Below are positions 25,603 through 35,191 of a stretch of 60,857 bases of DNA, in pieces (the stretch's first letter is position 1; each line of letters begins with the position of its first letter). The notes beneath the pieces are model-generated. The model was not told the origin of the DNA. It did no database searches and was given only the letters and a program-made list of their open reading frames with translations. The position numbers and the translations under genes are program-made. This DNA is from Desulfobacterales bacterium (GTDB lineage: Bacteria; Desulfobacterota; Desulfobacteria; Desulfobacterales; UBA2156): contig JALVQN010000217.1 in NCBI GenBank assembly GCA_027025555.1, positions 1 through 60,857 of the forward strand, read 5' to 3'.

Positions 25603-28600
25603 TTAGACCTTCTTGAACCGGGCGACGATCTGCTCGCCGATCTTTTCCGCCGACCTTCCAAAGAGTTCTTCCAGGGCCACACCGTCCAGATAGGCGTCTT
25701 CCCAGGTCAGGCTGTTTTCCTGGACAATATTTTTGATTCGCTCATATTTGCCGCCCAGGGCCTTGATCTTGTCCGGCAGCGGTACCGCCTTTTTGAAAGA
25801 GACATCCAAAAGAAGGAGGTATTCCATGAAGTTCGGGCGATCCCCGGTCCCGGAAATGATGGGAATGATCAGGATGTTGCGATTGTCTTTCCGCCCCTTG
25901 CCGATGTAGACATTGCCTTCCCGGACGATGATGTGCTTGGTCCCTTTGAGGGTGCGGTCTTTTTCCACCCGGGAAGGAATCGCCGTGGAAGTGCCTTTTT
26001 TGCTGATCAACTCGATGGTGGTGCCATCCGTGGGCTCGCCCAAGATGTTCAGCCCGTGAACGCGGTACAGGGTCGAGCCCTTGATTTGTTCAATGACCGC
26101 GTGCAGATTTTTCAATACCAGAACGTTTCTGTTGGTGATCTGAGAGATGTTGAAGCCTTGGGAGAAGAGAGCCTCGAAGAGGATGCCCTCCACCTTTTCG
26201 GGGATCCGGCTGGTCCCCACGGTCACGGTTTTGGCTTGATGCTTGATGGCATCCACGGGCCGGGCCATCTGATTGATGGACTCGCCGAGGTGATGGAACA
26301 AGGCGCGCAGCATGTTGGAGGGCGTGCCCTTGACCCCGAAGTCGAGTTCAAAGTCTGTCACCGGGAGCCTTCCGGAGAGGTATTTCAGTAAAAGGGGAAG
26401 GTCCGAGGCGGTATCGAACCCGATGATGCTGGGAAGACGGTGCTGGGCTTTCTTCTTGCGGAAGGTTTGGTAAAAAGAAGCAATCTTTTCCCTGAAACCC
26501 TTCTCCAGGACCAGTTCGTAGACGTCGAGCCCCTTTGCCAGGTGCGTGTCGATGGTCTCTTGGAGTGTCTTTCGGAAGTCAAAAAAGAATCGGGAGCCTT
26601 CGTGGATGGCCAAGGCAGCGTAATAGCCCCAGATGTGTCCCACCAGGGTGTTCAACAGGGGGGAAAGGTGCTGTCCCACTGTGGGCACGTGGAAGACATC
26701 AGCGGCGTACGGGCCGAACCGATGATCCCCTTCGTCGGCGATCACGATGGGCGTCGCCTTGTGGGCATGGAAGATGGCCGTGTCCTTGACGATGTCGCCG
26801 ATGACCGTGCTTTTGGTGCCGGCGGCGCATACGATGATCAGGGGCTCGGAAGAAAGGTCGATGTGTTTTTTATCTTCCACGTAGTCTGAGGAGATGGTCT
26901 TGTAGCACAATTCGCTCAATTTGATCCGGATCTCGTCCGCGGCGATCTTGTTGGGGCCGCTTCCCACCGCGGCCCAATAGGTTTTGGAAGGGGCCAGGCG
27001 CCTGGCCGAAGCAGCGATTTTGTCCTGCATTGAAAGAATGGCTTCCATGTGCTCCGGGAGCTGGAGCAGGGCCTGGATTTCCCTGGAAACAAAGGCCGCA
27101 TCCCGCCGCTTTTTCAATACCGCGATATGCAACCCCAAGAGGGCCCCGGCCACGATCTGGGAATAGAAGGCCTTGGTGGAGGCCACGGACATCTCAATGT
27201 CCCGGCCGCTGCTGGTGTAAAGGACGCCGTCCGTCTTGAAGGTGATATCCGAATCCCTTCGGTTCACAATGGCCAGGGTGTGGGCGCCCCTTTCCCGGAC
27301 CATATCCACGGTCCTGTTGGTATCGGTGGTGGTCCCGGATTGGGTGATGGCCACCACCAGGGTATCGGCCATGTCGGTCTTTCCGGCGTCTTCTTCAAGG
27401 CCGAAGCCGCTCAACTCGGAGGCCTTCAGCGCGCTGACCTGGAACCCGGAGCCGTTTAAGTAGAAATTCAGGATTTCGGCGCAGGCGCAGGCGGCGACCC
27501 CGGCCGTGCCCTGGCCGATGAAAAAGATCCGCCGGATTCGGTCCTCGATGAAGGCCTGGTGCAAGGAGGGGGGGAAGGCCTTTTCTTCCAATCTTACGCC
27601 GTAACGCCGGTGATCCCCGCCTTCTTTTTGGTACCATCGATTCCGGAGGGTGTATTTCACCGATCGCGGGGATTCGGAGATTTCCTTTAAAAAGTAATGG
27701 GGAAAGCCCTGGCGGTCGATGTCCCGTGACGTGATGGCGGTGGTTTTGATGTCGCTTTCCTGGAGGGCCACGGGAGAACCGTCATAGCCCATGGCTTCAA
27801 TGCCGGAAAGCCCGCCGTTTCCGGACTGGTGGAGGATGAAGATCTGCCCCTGGGGTTTCCCGTTTTTCCCGGATTGTCCGTTTTCACCTTCTATTTTGAC
27901 ATAATGGGGGGTTTCCTCCACGAATCCGTACACCTCGGAGGTGGGAATATAGTGATCCGGCGCGATTCCCACGAAGAGGGCCTGTCCGCTTCCTTTCTGG
28001 GCCAGGAAGAGCTTTCCCGGCGCCAGATCCGTGTGCATGGCGATGGCGTGGGACCCTTCAAAGTCGTTGACGGCCCTTCGGAACGCTTCTGGGACGTCGA
28101 ATCCCTCCTTGAGGTACTTTTCAATCTGAAGCGGGATGATTTTGGTGTCCGTGGTGACGTCGGGATGGATGCGGATACCCCTTTCGTCGAATCGCTGTTT
28201 CAACTCCAGGTAATTGTCGATGTCCCCGTTTAAGCAGACGTGAATGATGCCCGATGGCCTCTGGCGCCGGGCATCGCGGCAATCATTGTCCACGGGATGA
28301 CAGTTGGCCTCCGTGATCGCCCCCACGGAAGCCCAACGGGTGTGGGACAGGATGCTGTAGTGTCGGACAAGGCCATGGATCAGGGTAAAGAGGATGGGAT
28401 CGTTTCGGATTTCATCCCTCAAAAAGCGCACGTTGTCTCCCAGGCTCCCGATTTCAGAGGCGATCTTGTAGGTCAATGTCACACAGAAAAGGGGCGTGTG
28501 GGTTTCATCCAGGGTTTCACGGCAATCGATGCACCCGTTTGCCAGGTATTCTTTTTCCTGACGCTTTAAAAACGCCTCTTTCAATCCCCGGGCATCCAGG

Positions 28601-29361
28601 GTTTTCGAGAAATCCGAAAAGACCGGTTTTTCGAGAAGGATCATGATGGAGATGCCCGCGGAATCCCGGCCCCGGACTTCGAGTCGGTCGATGCTGTTGA
28701 GCACGGCATTGATCTTCTTAGCCACGAGGATGGCATGAAAGGGGCACTCCTTTTCTTTGTTGTTTAACAGGGTCTTCACCTTGGCCACGTTTTCGCCCAC
28801 CTCTGAAAGCAGAGACCAGGAGACATCTTTCAAAGCTTCAATCGTCTCCACGGCATATTCCACGGCCGCGGGTTTCAAAGTGCCCATATTCCCGGCGAGC
28901 CAGGCGTCTTCGGATGCCGCAAAGTCGGCGATCTTGCGGCCAAGGGCCGTCACCTGCCGGTGCAGCCGGGGGTCCCTGAGGATGGAACAAAAAGGCGCGT
29001 CTTGTTTCAGGGTTCCGACTGCCTTGGTCAGTTGCTTCCGCAGGTTCTCGGCATCACGGCGCGGGGCCGCCTTTTGAACCTGGGTGGAAAGCGGATGGGA
29101 CCGGATGCGGGCAAAGAGATTTTCCATGGCCTTGATATCCGGGTCGCTTTCGGCTTTCCTTTTGGGGACAAAGGACACGATGCCCGAAATGCCGCAACAC
29201 AGGCGGTTTGGATCCACGGGAAAAAAGACAAGGGCATTGCCGGGCACCCGGGACACGTTTTTTGCGAAAAAGATGCGTATCTCAAAAGAGCCTTCAAGCC
29301 ACCCGGCCAGGCAACGCATCACGGTCCGTGCCTTTTTTTCAAAAAAATGCAAAATCTTCAT
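25603..29361 (-). CDS. giant GlmS-like protein: glutamine amidotransferase class-II domain + two SIS domains + long C-terminal extension
   Basis: CCGISGIVSFV, GRDSAGISIM, SHTRWASVG, CLNGDIDNYLELK (GATase-II); TQSGTTTDTNRTVD (SIS). Start uncertain: 29361 ATG is the nearest Met after the kdnB stop. Confidence 0.8.
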   Translation of the reverse strand: MKILHFFEKKARTVMRCLAGWLEGSFEIRIFFAKNVSRVPGNALVFFPVDPNRLCCGISGIVSFVPKRKAESDPDIKAMENLFARIRSHPLSTQVQKAAPRRDAENLRKQLTKAVGTLKQDAPFCSILRDPRLHRQVTALGRKIADFAASEDAWLAGNMGTLKPAAVEYAVETIEALKDVSWSLLSEVGENVAKVKTLLNNKEKECPFHAILVAKKINAVLNSIDRLEVRGRDSAGISIMILLEKPVFSDFSKTLDARGLKEAFLKRQEKEYLANGCIDCRETLDETHTPLFCVTLTYKIASEIGSLGDNVRFLRDEIRNDPILFTLIHGLVRHYSILSHTRWASVGAITEANCHPVDNDCRDARRQRPSGIIHVCLNGDIDNYLELKQRFDERGIRIHPDVTTDTKIIPLQIEKYLKEGFDVPEAFRRAVNDFEGSHAIAMHTDLAPGKLFLAQKGSGQALFVGIAPDHYIPTSEVYGFVEETPHYVKIEGENGQSGKNGKPQGQIFILHQSGNGGLSGIEAMGYDGSPVALQESDIKTTAITSRDIDRQGFPHYFLKEISESPRSVKYTLRNRWYQKEGGDHRRYGVRLEEKAFPPSLHQAFIEDRIRRIFFIGQGTAGVAACACAEILNFYLNGSGFQVSALKASELSGFGLEEDAGKTDMADTLVVAITQSGTTTDTNRTVDMVRERGAHTLAIVNRRDSDITFKTDGVLYTSSGRDIEMSVASTKAFYSQIVAGALLGLHIAVLKKRRDAAFVSREIQALLQLPEHMEAILSMQDKIAASARRLAPSKTYWAAVGSGPNKIAADEIRIKLSELCYKTISSDYVEDKKHIDLSSEPLIIVCAAGTKSTVIGDIVKDTAIFHAHKATPIVIADEGDHRFGPYAADVFHVPTVGQHLSPLLNTLVGHIWGYYAALAIHEGSRFFFDFRKTLQETIDTHLAKGLDVYELVLEKGFREKIASFYQTFRKKKAQHRLPSIIGFDTASDLPLLLKYLSGRLPVTDFELDFGVKGTPSNMLRALFHHLGESINQMARPVDAIKHQAKTVTVGTSRIPEKVEGILFEALFSQGFNISQITNRNVLVLKNLHAVIEQIKGSTLYRVHGLNILGEPTDGTTIELISKKGTSTAIPSRVEKDRTLKGTKHIIVREGNVYIGKGRKDNRNILIIPIISGTGDRPNFMEYLLLLDVSFKKAVPLPDKIKALGGKYERIKNIVQENSLTWEDAYLDGVALEELFGRSAEKIGEQIVARFKKV

Positions 29362-29369
29362 TGTTGAAT

Positions 29370-30437
29370 TCACATGCGCAAATAGAGGTCTTTGATCCGA
29401 TCCCGGGTCATGATCCTTTTCCAGTCTTTTCCCAGGGCATTTTCCCAAAGTGGATCCAGCGTCAAGGAGACATCCACCATCTTTTCCAGCTTTTCATCCT
29501 CGATTCCCGCGACTTGACCCTTTGGCAGGGCAATCCCGTTTGTGTCCATCATTTGCCTGAATTGGCGGACCCCTTCGGGATAGAATTCTTCCAGCTGATT
29601 GAAAACGATGGAGTTGCCGATGCCGTGATGGATGCCCAGGATGAAAGAAAGGCCGTAGGAAAGGGCATGGCACACCCCCACCTGGGAATAGACGATGCTC
29701 ATCCCCCCGAAGTAAGAGGCCATCATCAGCTTTTCATCGGCGTCGGAGGCGGCCTGTAAAAAGACTTCCAGACACAGGTCCAGGGCCTTTTCGCCGAAGG
29801 CCCTGCTGAACGCATTCAGGTACGTTCCGGACAGGGACTCCACGCAATGGATGAAACAATCCATGCCCGTGTAAAACCGCTGGTCCGCGGGCGCCGATGC
29901 CGTCAGGTCCGGGTCGAGGAGAATCTGGTCGAATACGGTGTGGTCCGAGTTGATGCCCAGTTTCCTCTCCGGCCCGATCAGGACGGTTGTCCGGGACACT
30001 TCGGCGCCGGTTCCCGAAAGGGTGGGGACGCCCACATGATAGACGGCAGGCCTTTGAATGAGGTCCCAGCCTTGATAATCGGATGCCGAACCCGGGTTGG
30101 TCAGCATCAATGAGACCGCTTTCGCCAGGTCCATGGTGCTTCCCCCCCCGATGCCGACCACGGCGGTGGGAAGCCTTTTTGAAAACCGTCGCACCCTTGC
30201 GGTCAAATCGTCCACGTGGGCGGTGGTGGGTTCTTCATCCACGTTGACCCAGAGCATAAGGTCCGTTTCTTTTTGGGGGATCCGGCGCGCCAAAGGAGTG
30301 TCCTTGAAGACATCATCCACCAAAAAGGCCATGAATGCCCCGTTTTCCCTGCGTGCCTCCTGGAGGACATCCTCCAACCGATTGAAGCTCCCCCGGCCGA
30401 AGGCGATCCGGGGCACGGTTTTAAAGTTGCGAAACAT
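29370..30437 (-). CDS. kdnB: iron-containing alcohol dehydrogenase, likely 3-deoxy-D-manno-octulosonate 8-oxidase (KdnB)
   Basis: Fe-ADH fold (GIGGGSTMDLAKAVS, GVCHALSYGLSFILGIHHGIGNSIVF); MFRNFKTVPRIAFGRGSFNRL start; adjacent to KdnA-like aminotransferase. Confidence 0.8.
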   Translation of the reverse strand: MFRNFKTVPRIAFGRGSFNRLEDVLQEARRENGAFMAFLVDDVFKDTPLARRIPQKETDLMLWVNVDEEPTTAHVDDLTARVRRFSKRLPTAVVGIGGGSTMDLAKAVSLMLTNPGSASDYQGWDLIQRPAVYHVGVPTLSGTGAEVSRTTVLIGPERKLGINSDHTVFDQILLDPDLTASAPADQRFYTGMDCFIHCVESLSGTYLNAFSRAFGEKALDLCLEVFLQAASDADEKLMMASYFGGMSIVYSQVGVCHALSYGLSFILGIHHGIGNSIVFNQLEEFYPEGVRQFRQMMDTNGIALPKGQVAGIEDEKLEKMVDVSLTLDPLWENALGKDWKRIMTRDRIKDLYLRM

Positions 30438-30541
30438 GCGTTTTTATTCCTTTCCTTCTCGATTCGAGCTGAGATGCAGCATCCTTTTCAAATTCTCTTC
30501 CCGGTGCCGGGCGGAATCTCCTTGGAGCAAGACGTGTGGGC

Positions 30542-31738
30542 TTAAACCTGGGAAAAGACTTCGGCCATCAGATCCATTCTCTTTTTAAGATCGTCATCCG
30601 ACCAGGAGAGTTTGATCAGCATGGATATGGTCCGGCCCATGATGCGGTCCGATTGGGGGAGGCGGAGCCCTTGGTAGTCCGGACGGGGGGCCGACAGCAT
30701 GATGGGGAGTCTTGCCGGGGATCGGAGCCCCTTGAGGTGATCCCACTGACGGTGGTAATGCCAATTGTTGTCATACCAATAAAAGCAGCTGTCCACGCCT
30801 TTTCTGCTCAGTGCCGCGGCGGTTGTTCGGGCGCTGGTTTCATCCGGAAGAAAAAAGGAGAAGAAGGTGGCTGAATCACCGGCCTCGTCCGGGATCCGCC
30901 TGGGGGTGATTTTGGGAAAGGCCCGAAGCATGTCCATGAGCTTGCCCTTGTGGGCACGCTGGGTCTTTAGAAAGGCATCCAGCTTTCTCAACTGGGCCAG
31001 ACCCACGGCGGCGTTGAGCTCACTGATACGAAAGTTGGTTCCCATGATCGGATGCCCCTCGAGGCCCCGGTCGCCGCCCCTATGATCGTGGCCGTGGTCG
31101 GCATACCTTGCCGCGGTCAGATACCGGTTTTCATCGTCGCAGACCACGGCGCCGCCTTCACCGCAGGTGAGGGTTTTCACCGGATCGAAGGAGAAACACC
31201 CCATGTGACCGAAGGTCCCCAGGGCCTTGCCATGAAATGTGGCGCCCATGGCCTGGCAAGCGTCTTCGATGAGAATCACCTCATGTTCCCGACACAGGGC
31301 TGCGATCTCGTCGATTCGGGCCATGGCCCCACACATGTGGACCACGAGAACCGCCTTGGTGCGGGGGGAAAGGACGTGCTTCAGGGCATCCGGATCCATG
31401 CAGAGGGTTTCATCAATTTCGGTAAAAACCGGGATCGCCCCTGCAAGCAGGACCGCCTCGATGGTGGCCACGAAGGTAAAAGGCGGGACGATGACCTCAT
31501 CCCCTGCACCGATGCCGCAAGCCGCCAGGGCAATGCTGAGGGCGGCGGTACCGCTGGAACACAGATGGCAATATTGAACCCCCAAACGGGCGGAGAGCGC
31601 CTTCTCGAACTCGAGGGCTTTCCAGCGCCCCTTTCTGGCTGCATCGAATCCGTATCGAAACAAGACACCGGTCTCAAGAACCTCCTGGACTTCTTTTCGT
31701 TCTGCATCGTCGAATCGTTCAAATCCGGGCATGTCCAA
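30542..31738 (-). CDS. kdnA: DegT/DnrJ/EryC1/StrS aminotransferase, likely 8-amino-3,8-dideoxy-Kdo transaminase (KdnA)
   Basis: MPGFERFDDAERKEVQEVLETGVLFRYGFD start, EDACQAMGATFHGKALGTFGHMGCFSFDPVKTLTCGEGG PLP-Lys region, YADHGHDHRGGDRG. Confidence 0.82.
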   Translation of the reverse strand: MDMPGFERFDDAERKEVQEVLETGVLFRYGFDAARKGRWKALEFEKALSARLGVQYCHLCSSGTAALSIALAACGIGAGDEVIVPPFTFVATIEAVLLAGAIPVFTEIDETLCMDPDALKHVLSPRTKAVLVVHMCGAMARIDEIAALCREHEVILIEDACQAMGATFHGKALGTFGHMGCFSFDPVKTLTCGEGGAVVCDDENRYLTAARYADHGHDHRGGDRGLEGHPIMGTNFRISELNAAVGLAQLRKLDAFLKTQRAHKGKLMDMLRAFPKITPRRIPDEAGDSATFFSFFLPDETSARTTAAALSRKGVDSCFYWYDNNWHYHRQWDHLKGLRSPARLPIMLSAPRPDYQGLRLPQSDRIMGRTISMLIKLSWSDDDLKKRMDLMAEVFSQV

Positions 31739-31788
31739 TCTCCTTGCAATCTTCCATGAAGGATCCGGGGGATCCCCGTCTCCGGGCT

Positions 31789-33213
31789 TCAGGAGCGCCG
31801 TTTTTCTCCCCCGGCCACCGATTTTCCCTCGAAGTAGGCCTTAAAGTACGCCTTGATGGCCAGCCGGGCATAGGACCCGGCCCTTGGTCCGAGTTTTTCA
31901 CCGTGAACCACCAAAACGGAAACGGCCACATTCTTGATGCCTTTTTTTTCTTTGGCAAATCCAATGAACCAGTCATATTTGGAGGTGTGCTCCCGGTTGG
32001 AGATGGAGCCGGTTTTCCCCCCGATGATCAGTTTTGAGAGCACTTTGTCGCGTCGGTATCCCCTGAAAGCTCTCCGCAAGGTGCCGGAGCGGACCGTGGC
32101 CTGCATGAGATCCGAAAGTACGGAAACCGTCCTTGGAGAAAGCACCCGGCGGATGGGAAAGGCGCGCCTGCGGTACACCTTTTCATGGGATTCGTTGGTG
32201 ATGGCGTCGATGAAGATCGGTGCCATGAACCGCCCGCCGTTGGCGATAACCGAGGCAATGAGAGCCCCATGGAGGGGGGACAGGGTCGTCTCTCGGTTGA
32301 AACCGCTGGCGATCTCCGCCAGATGATACGGTTTATCGGAGACAAAAAGGCGGCTTCGGGAGCGGCCCAGCACGCATTGAATGCCTTCACCGAACCCGAA
32401 TGCCCGGGCGTACTTTTCGATCTGGGACATGCTCAGATAGTGGACCCCCAACTTTCCGAATACGGGATTGATGGACTGGGCGAATGAATCCCGAAGGGTG
32501 ATGCGGCGCGTGTATTTGTTCCTTTTGTTTTTCAGCTGGGACTTGTACAGGGTATGCTTCCGGCCGTTGTAGTAAAGGGGTGTTGACGGTGTAAATCCGT
32601 GTTTTTCCACCACCGCAGAGACGGTAACGATTTTAAAGAGGCTCGCCGCCGGAAAGTCCCTCAGCCAAAGCGGGATATCCCCGCCGGGGTGCCCATCGTA
32701 TCCCGCCAGGGCCAGGACGCGGCCGGTGAAAGGATCCATGAGGACGACGGCGATCTGCTTGGAATACCTCCGGTCCAATTGGGCGTTCAAATACGCTTGC
32801 AGGGAAGCATCCAGCGTGGTTTTCACGAAATAGCGCTTCCCGTCTTTGTAAATGGGCCATTCGACTTTCGTTTCTTGGAGAAAAAGCGAAGGGTCCACCA
32901 ACGCCGTCCATGGGTTTTGGATGTCCGTCGGTTCCGCTCCTTGACTTTTCGGGGAGGGACTCGGGCTTGGAGGGTCAAAGGCCGTCGGCATGGGCCGGGG
33001 AGGATTTGCCGGAAAACTCCAGGACCCATCGCGCCCCACGGAAAATCCGTAAATGGAGGCGATCAGGATCAAAAGGGGCAGCGCGATGCAAAAGACTCTC
33101 CGGGACCATGTTTTGCGGGTTTTCTTCCGTTTTAACACCGCCTGATATTCCTGCCAGGTGCGTCGGGGCGCCTGCGATAAAAAGCGTTTTTCTTCAGAAG
33201 AATCGGGCTTCAT
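31789..33213 (-). CDS. penicillin-binding protein, transpeptidase domain, single-pass membrane
   Basis: ASLFKIVT (SxxK), SINPVFGKLG, KTGSIS (KTG); N-terminal TM anchor. Confidence 0.87.
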   Translation of the reverse strand: MKPDSSEEKRFLSQAPRRTWQEYQAVLKRKKTRKTWSRRVFCIALPLLILIASIYGFSVGRDGSWSFPANPPRPMPTAFDPPSPSPSPKSQGAEPTDIQNPWTALVDPSLFLQETKVEWPIYKDGKRYFVKTTLDASLQAYLNAQLDRRYSKQIAVVLMDPFTGRVLALAGYDGHPGGDIPLWLRDFPAASLFKIVTVSAVVEKHGFTPSTPLYYNGRKHTLYKSQLKNKRNKYTRRITLRDSFAQSINPVFGKLGVHYLSMSQIEKYARAFGFGEGIQCVLGRSRSRLFVSDKPYHLAEIASGFNRETTLSPLHGALIASVIANGGRFMAPIFIDAITNESHEKVYRRRAFPIRRVLSPRTVSVLSDLMQATVRSGTLRRAFRGYRRDKVLSKLIIGGKTGSISNREHTSKYDWFIGFAKEKKGIKNVAVSVLVVHGEKLGPRAGSYARLAIKAYFKAYFEGKSVAGGEKRRS

Positions 33214-33265
33214 GGATTTGAGTATCCGTTTTTGATGACCAGAAGGCCATGGTCGATGATCCACT

Positions 33266-35191
33266 TCAGGTTACGGAGGTTCCGGGTTTTACAGGTTGAT
33301 CCACGGTGAGCACCACGGGCTTTCCGCCGTCCACGGCGGCAAGCAGCATCCCTTGGGAAAGGACCCCCATGATTTTGGCCGGTTTCAAATTGGCTGCCAG
33401 GACGATCTGTTTCCCGGTAAGGTCTTGCGGTCGGTAATGTTGGGCGATGCCCGCCACAACGGTCCGTTTTTCTCCCATGTCCACCTCCAGTGCCAGCACC
33501 TTTTTGGCGCCGGGAATGGCTTCGGCCTTCAAAATGGTGGCGATGCGAAGGTCCAGTTTCTGGAGGATTTCCAGATCGATTTCGGGCTTGACGGGCTTCA
33601 AGGCTTCCCCATGAGGGGCGGCTTCGGCGCTTTCCGCCCGGGTTTTCTTCCATTCGATTCTCGGAAAAAGGGAGATCACCTTGGGAAGCGGGGTCCCGGG
33701 CCGGATCCTGCTGAAGGACCCCAGCCCATCCAGTTCAAAAAAGCGTTCACGGGGGTCCAGTCCCAGATGCTTCTGCATGGTTCGGGCCGTGTCGGGCATG
33801 ACCGGATAGATCAGGGCCGAGACGATGGCGAGCCCTTCCATGAGGTTGGAGAGGACGGCGGCAAGGAGATCGCGCTGGGAGGGCTCCTTTGCCAGCATCC
33901 ATGGGGCCGTGACATCGATATATTTGTTCATCTGGTTGATGAATTCCCACACCGACTCCAGGGCCTTCCGGAAGGCAAAGGATGCCATGGCTTGTTCGAA
34001 TTCAGAGATCGTTTCCCGGGCCGCTTTTTCAAGGTGGAATCCGGCTTTGTCCCTGGCCCCAGGAGCGGTTTCCGGGACGCGTCCCTTGAAGTATTTGTGG
34101 GTCATGGTGAGCGTTCTCGAAAAGAGGTTGCCCAGGTCGTTGGCCAGATCGGAATTGATGCGCGCCACCAGGGCTTCTTCGGAAAAGCTGGCATCGAGTC
34201 CGAAGACCATTTCGCGCATCAAAAAGTAGCGGCAGGCATCCAGGCCGTAAGACTGGATGAGCACCAGGGGATCCACCACGTTCTTCAGGCTTTTGGACAT
34301 TTTACTCTTGTCCACGTTCCAGTATCCATGGACATTGAGATGCTGATAGACCGGAATCCCGGCCGCCTTGAGCATGGTGGGCCAATAGATGCCGTGCGGC
34401 TTCAGGATATCCTTGGCAACGATGTGCTGGGCATGGGGCCAGAATTTCAAGAAGCGTTCGCCGGTTGGATATCCCAGGGCGGAGACATAGTTTAAAAGGG
34501 CATCGAACCACACATAGGTCACGAACCGGTCGTCAAAGGGCAGGGGGATGCCCCATTCCAACCGGGACTTGGGACGGGAGATGCAGAGATCTTCCAGGGG
34601 GTCTTTCAGGAACGCCAAGACCTCGTTCCGGTACCGGGACGGCCGGATAAAATCGGGGTGGGATTGAACATGGTCGATGAGCCATTCCTGGTACTTGCTC
34701 ATTTTGAAAAAATAGTTGGCTTCCTTGATCCTTTCGGGTTCTGTTTCATGATCGGGGCATTTCCCGTCTTCCAGTTCGTGTTCGGTATAAAAGCGTTCAC
34801 ACCCGAAACAGTAGAGCCCCTCGTATTCACTGAAGTAAATATCCCCGCGGTCGTAGATCTTTTGAAGGACATGCTTCACCACGGCCATGTGCCGGGGTTC
34901 CGTGGTCCGGATGAAATCGTTGTTGCGGACGTTGAGTCTGGGCAAAAGATCCCTGAAAAGGCCGCTGATCCTGTCCACATAGGTCCTGGGATTTTCTCCT
35001 TCTGCCTTGGCGGCCTGGACGACTTTGTCGCCGTGTTCATCCGTTCCGGTGAGCAGAAAGGTCTCTTGCCGCTTCATCTGATGGAACCGGCATAAGACGT
35101 CTGCCACAAGGCTGGTATAGGCATGTCCCAGATGGGGCCGGGCATTCACATAATAGATGGGCGTGGTGATGTAAAAGGGGTTGCGTGTCAA
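33266..35191 (-). CDS. metG: methionyl-tRNA synthetase with C-terminal tRNA-binding domain; TTG start
   Basis: ITTPIYYVNARPHLGHAYT, KMSKSLKNVVDP, C-terminal EMAP-like domain. TTG at 35191 overlaps the ricT stop, with aaagga upstream. Confidence 0.95.
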   Translation of the reverse strand: MTRNPFYITTPIYYVNARPHLGHAYTSLVADVLCRFHQMKRQETFLLTGTDEHGDKVVQAAKAEGENPRTYVDRISGLFRDLLPRLNVRNNDFIRTTEPRHMAVVKHVLQKIYDRGDIYFSEYEGLYCFGCERFYTEHELEDGKCPDHETEPERIKEANYFFKMSKYQEWLIDHVQSHPDFIRPSRYRNEVLAFLKDPLEDLCISRPKSRLEWGIPLPFDDRFVTYVWFDALLNYVSALGYPTGERFLKFWPHAQHIVAKDILKPHGIYWPTMLKAAGIPVYQHLNVHGYWNVDKSKMSKSLKNVVDPLVLIQSYGLDACRYFLMREMVFGLDASFSEEALVARINSDLANDLGNLFSRTLTMTHKYFKGRVPETAPGARDKAGFHLEKAARETISEFEQAMASFAFRKALESVWEFINQMNKYIDVTAPWMLAKEPSQRDLLAAVLSNLMEGLAIVSALIYPVMPDTARTMQKHLGLDPRERFFELDGLGSFSRIRPGTPLPKVISLFPRIEWKKTRAESAEAAPHGEALKPVKPEIDLEILQKLDLRIATILKAEAIPGAKKVLALEVDMGEKRTVVAGIAQHYRPQDLTGKQIVLAANLKPAKIMGVLSQGMLLAAVDGGKPVVLTVDQPVKPGTSVT

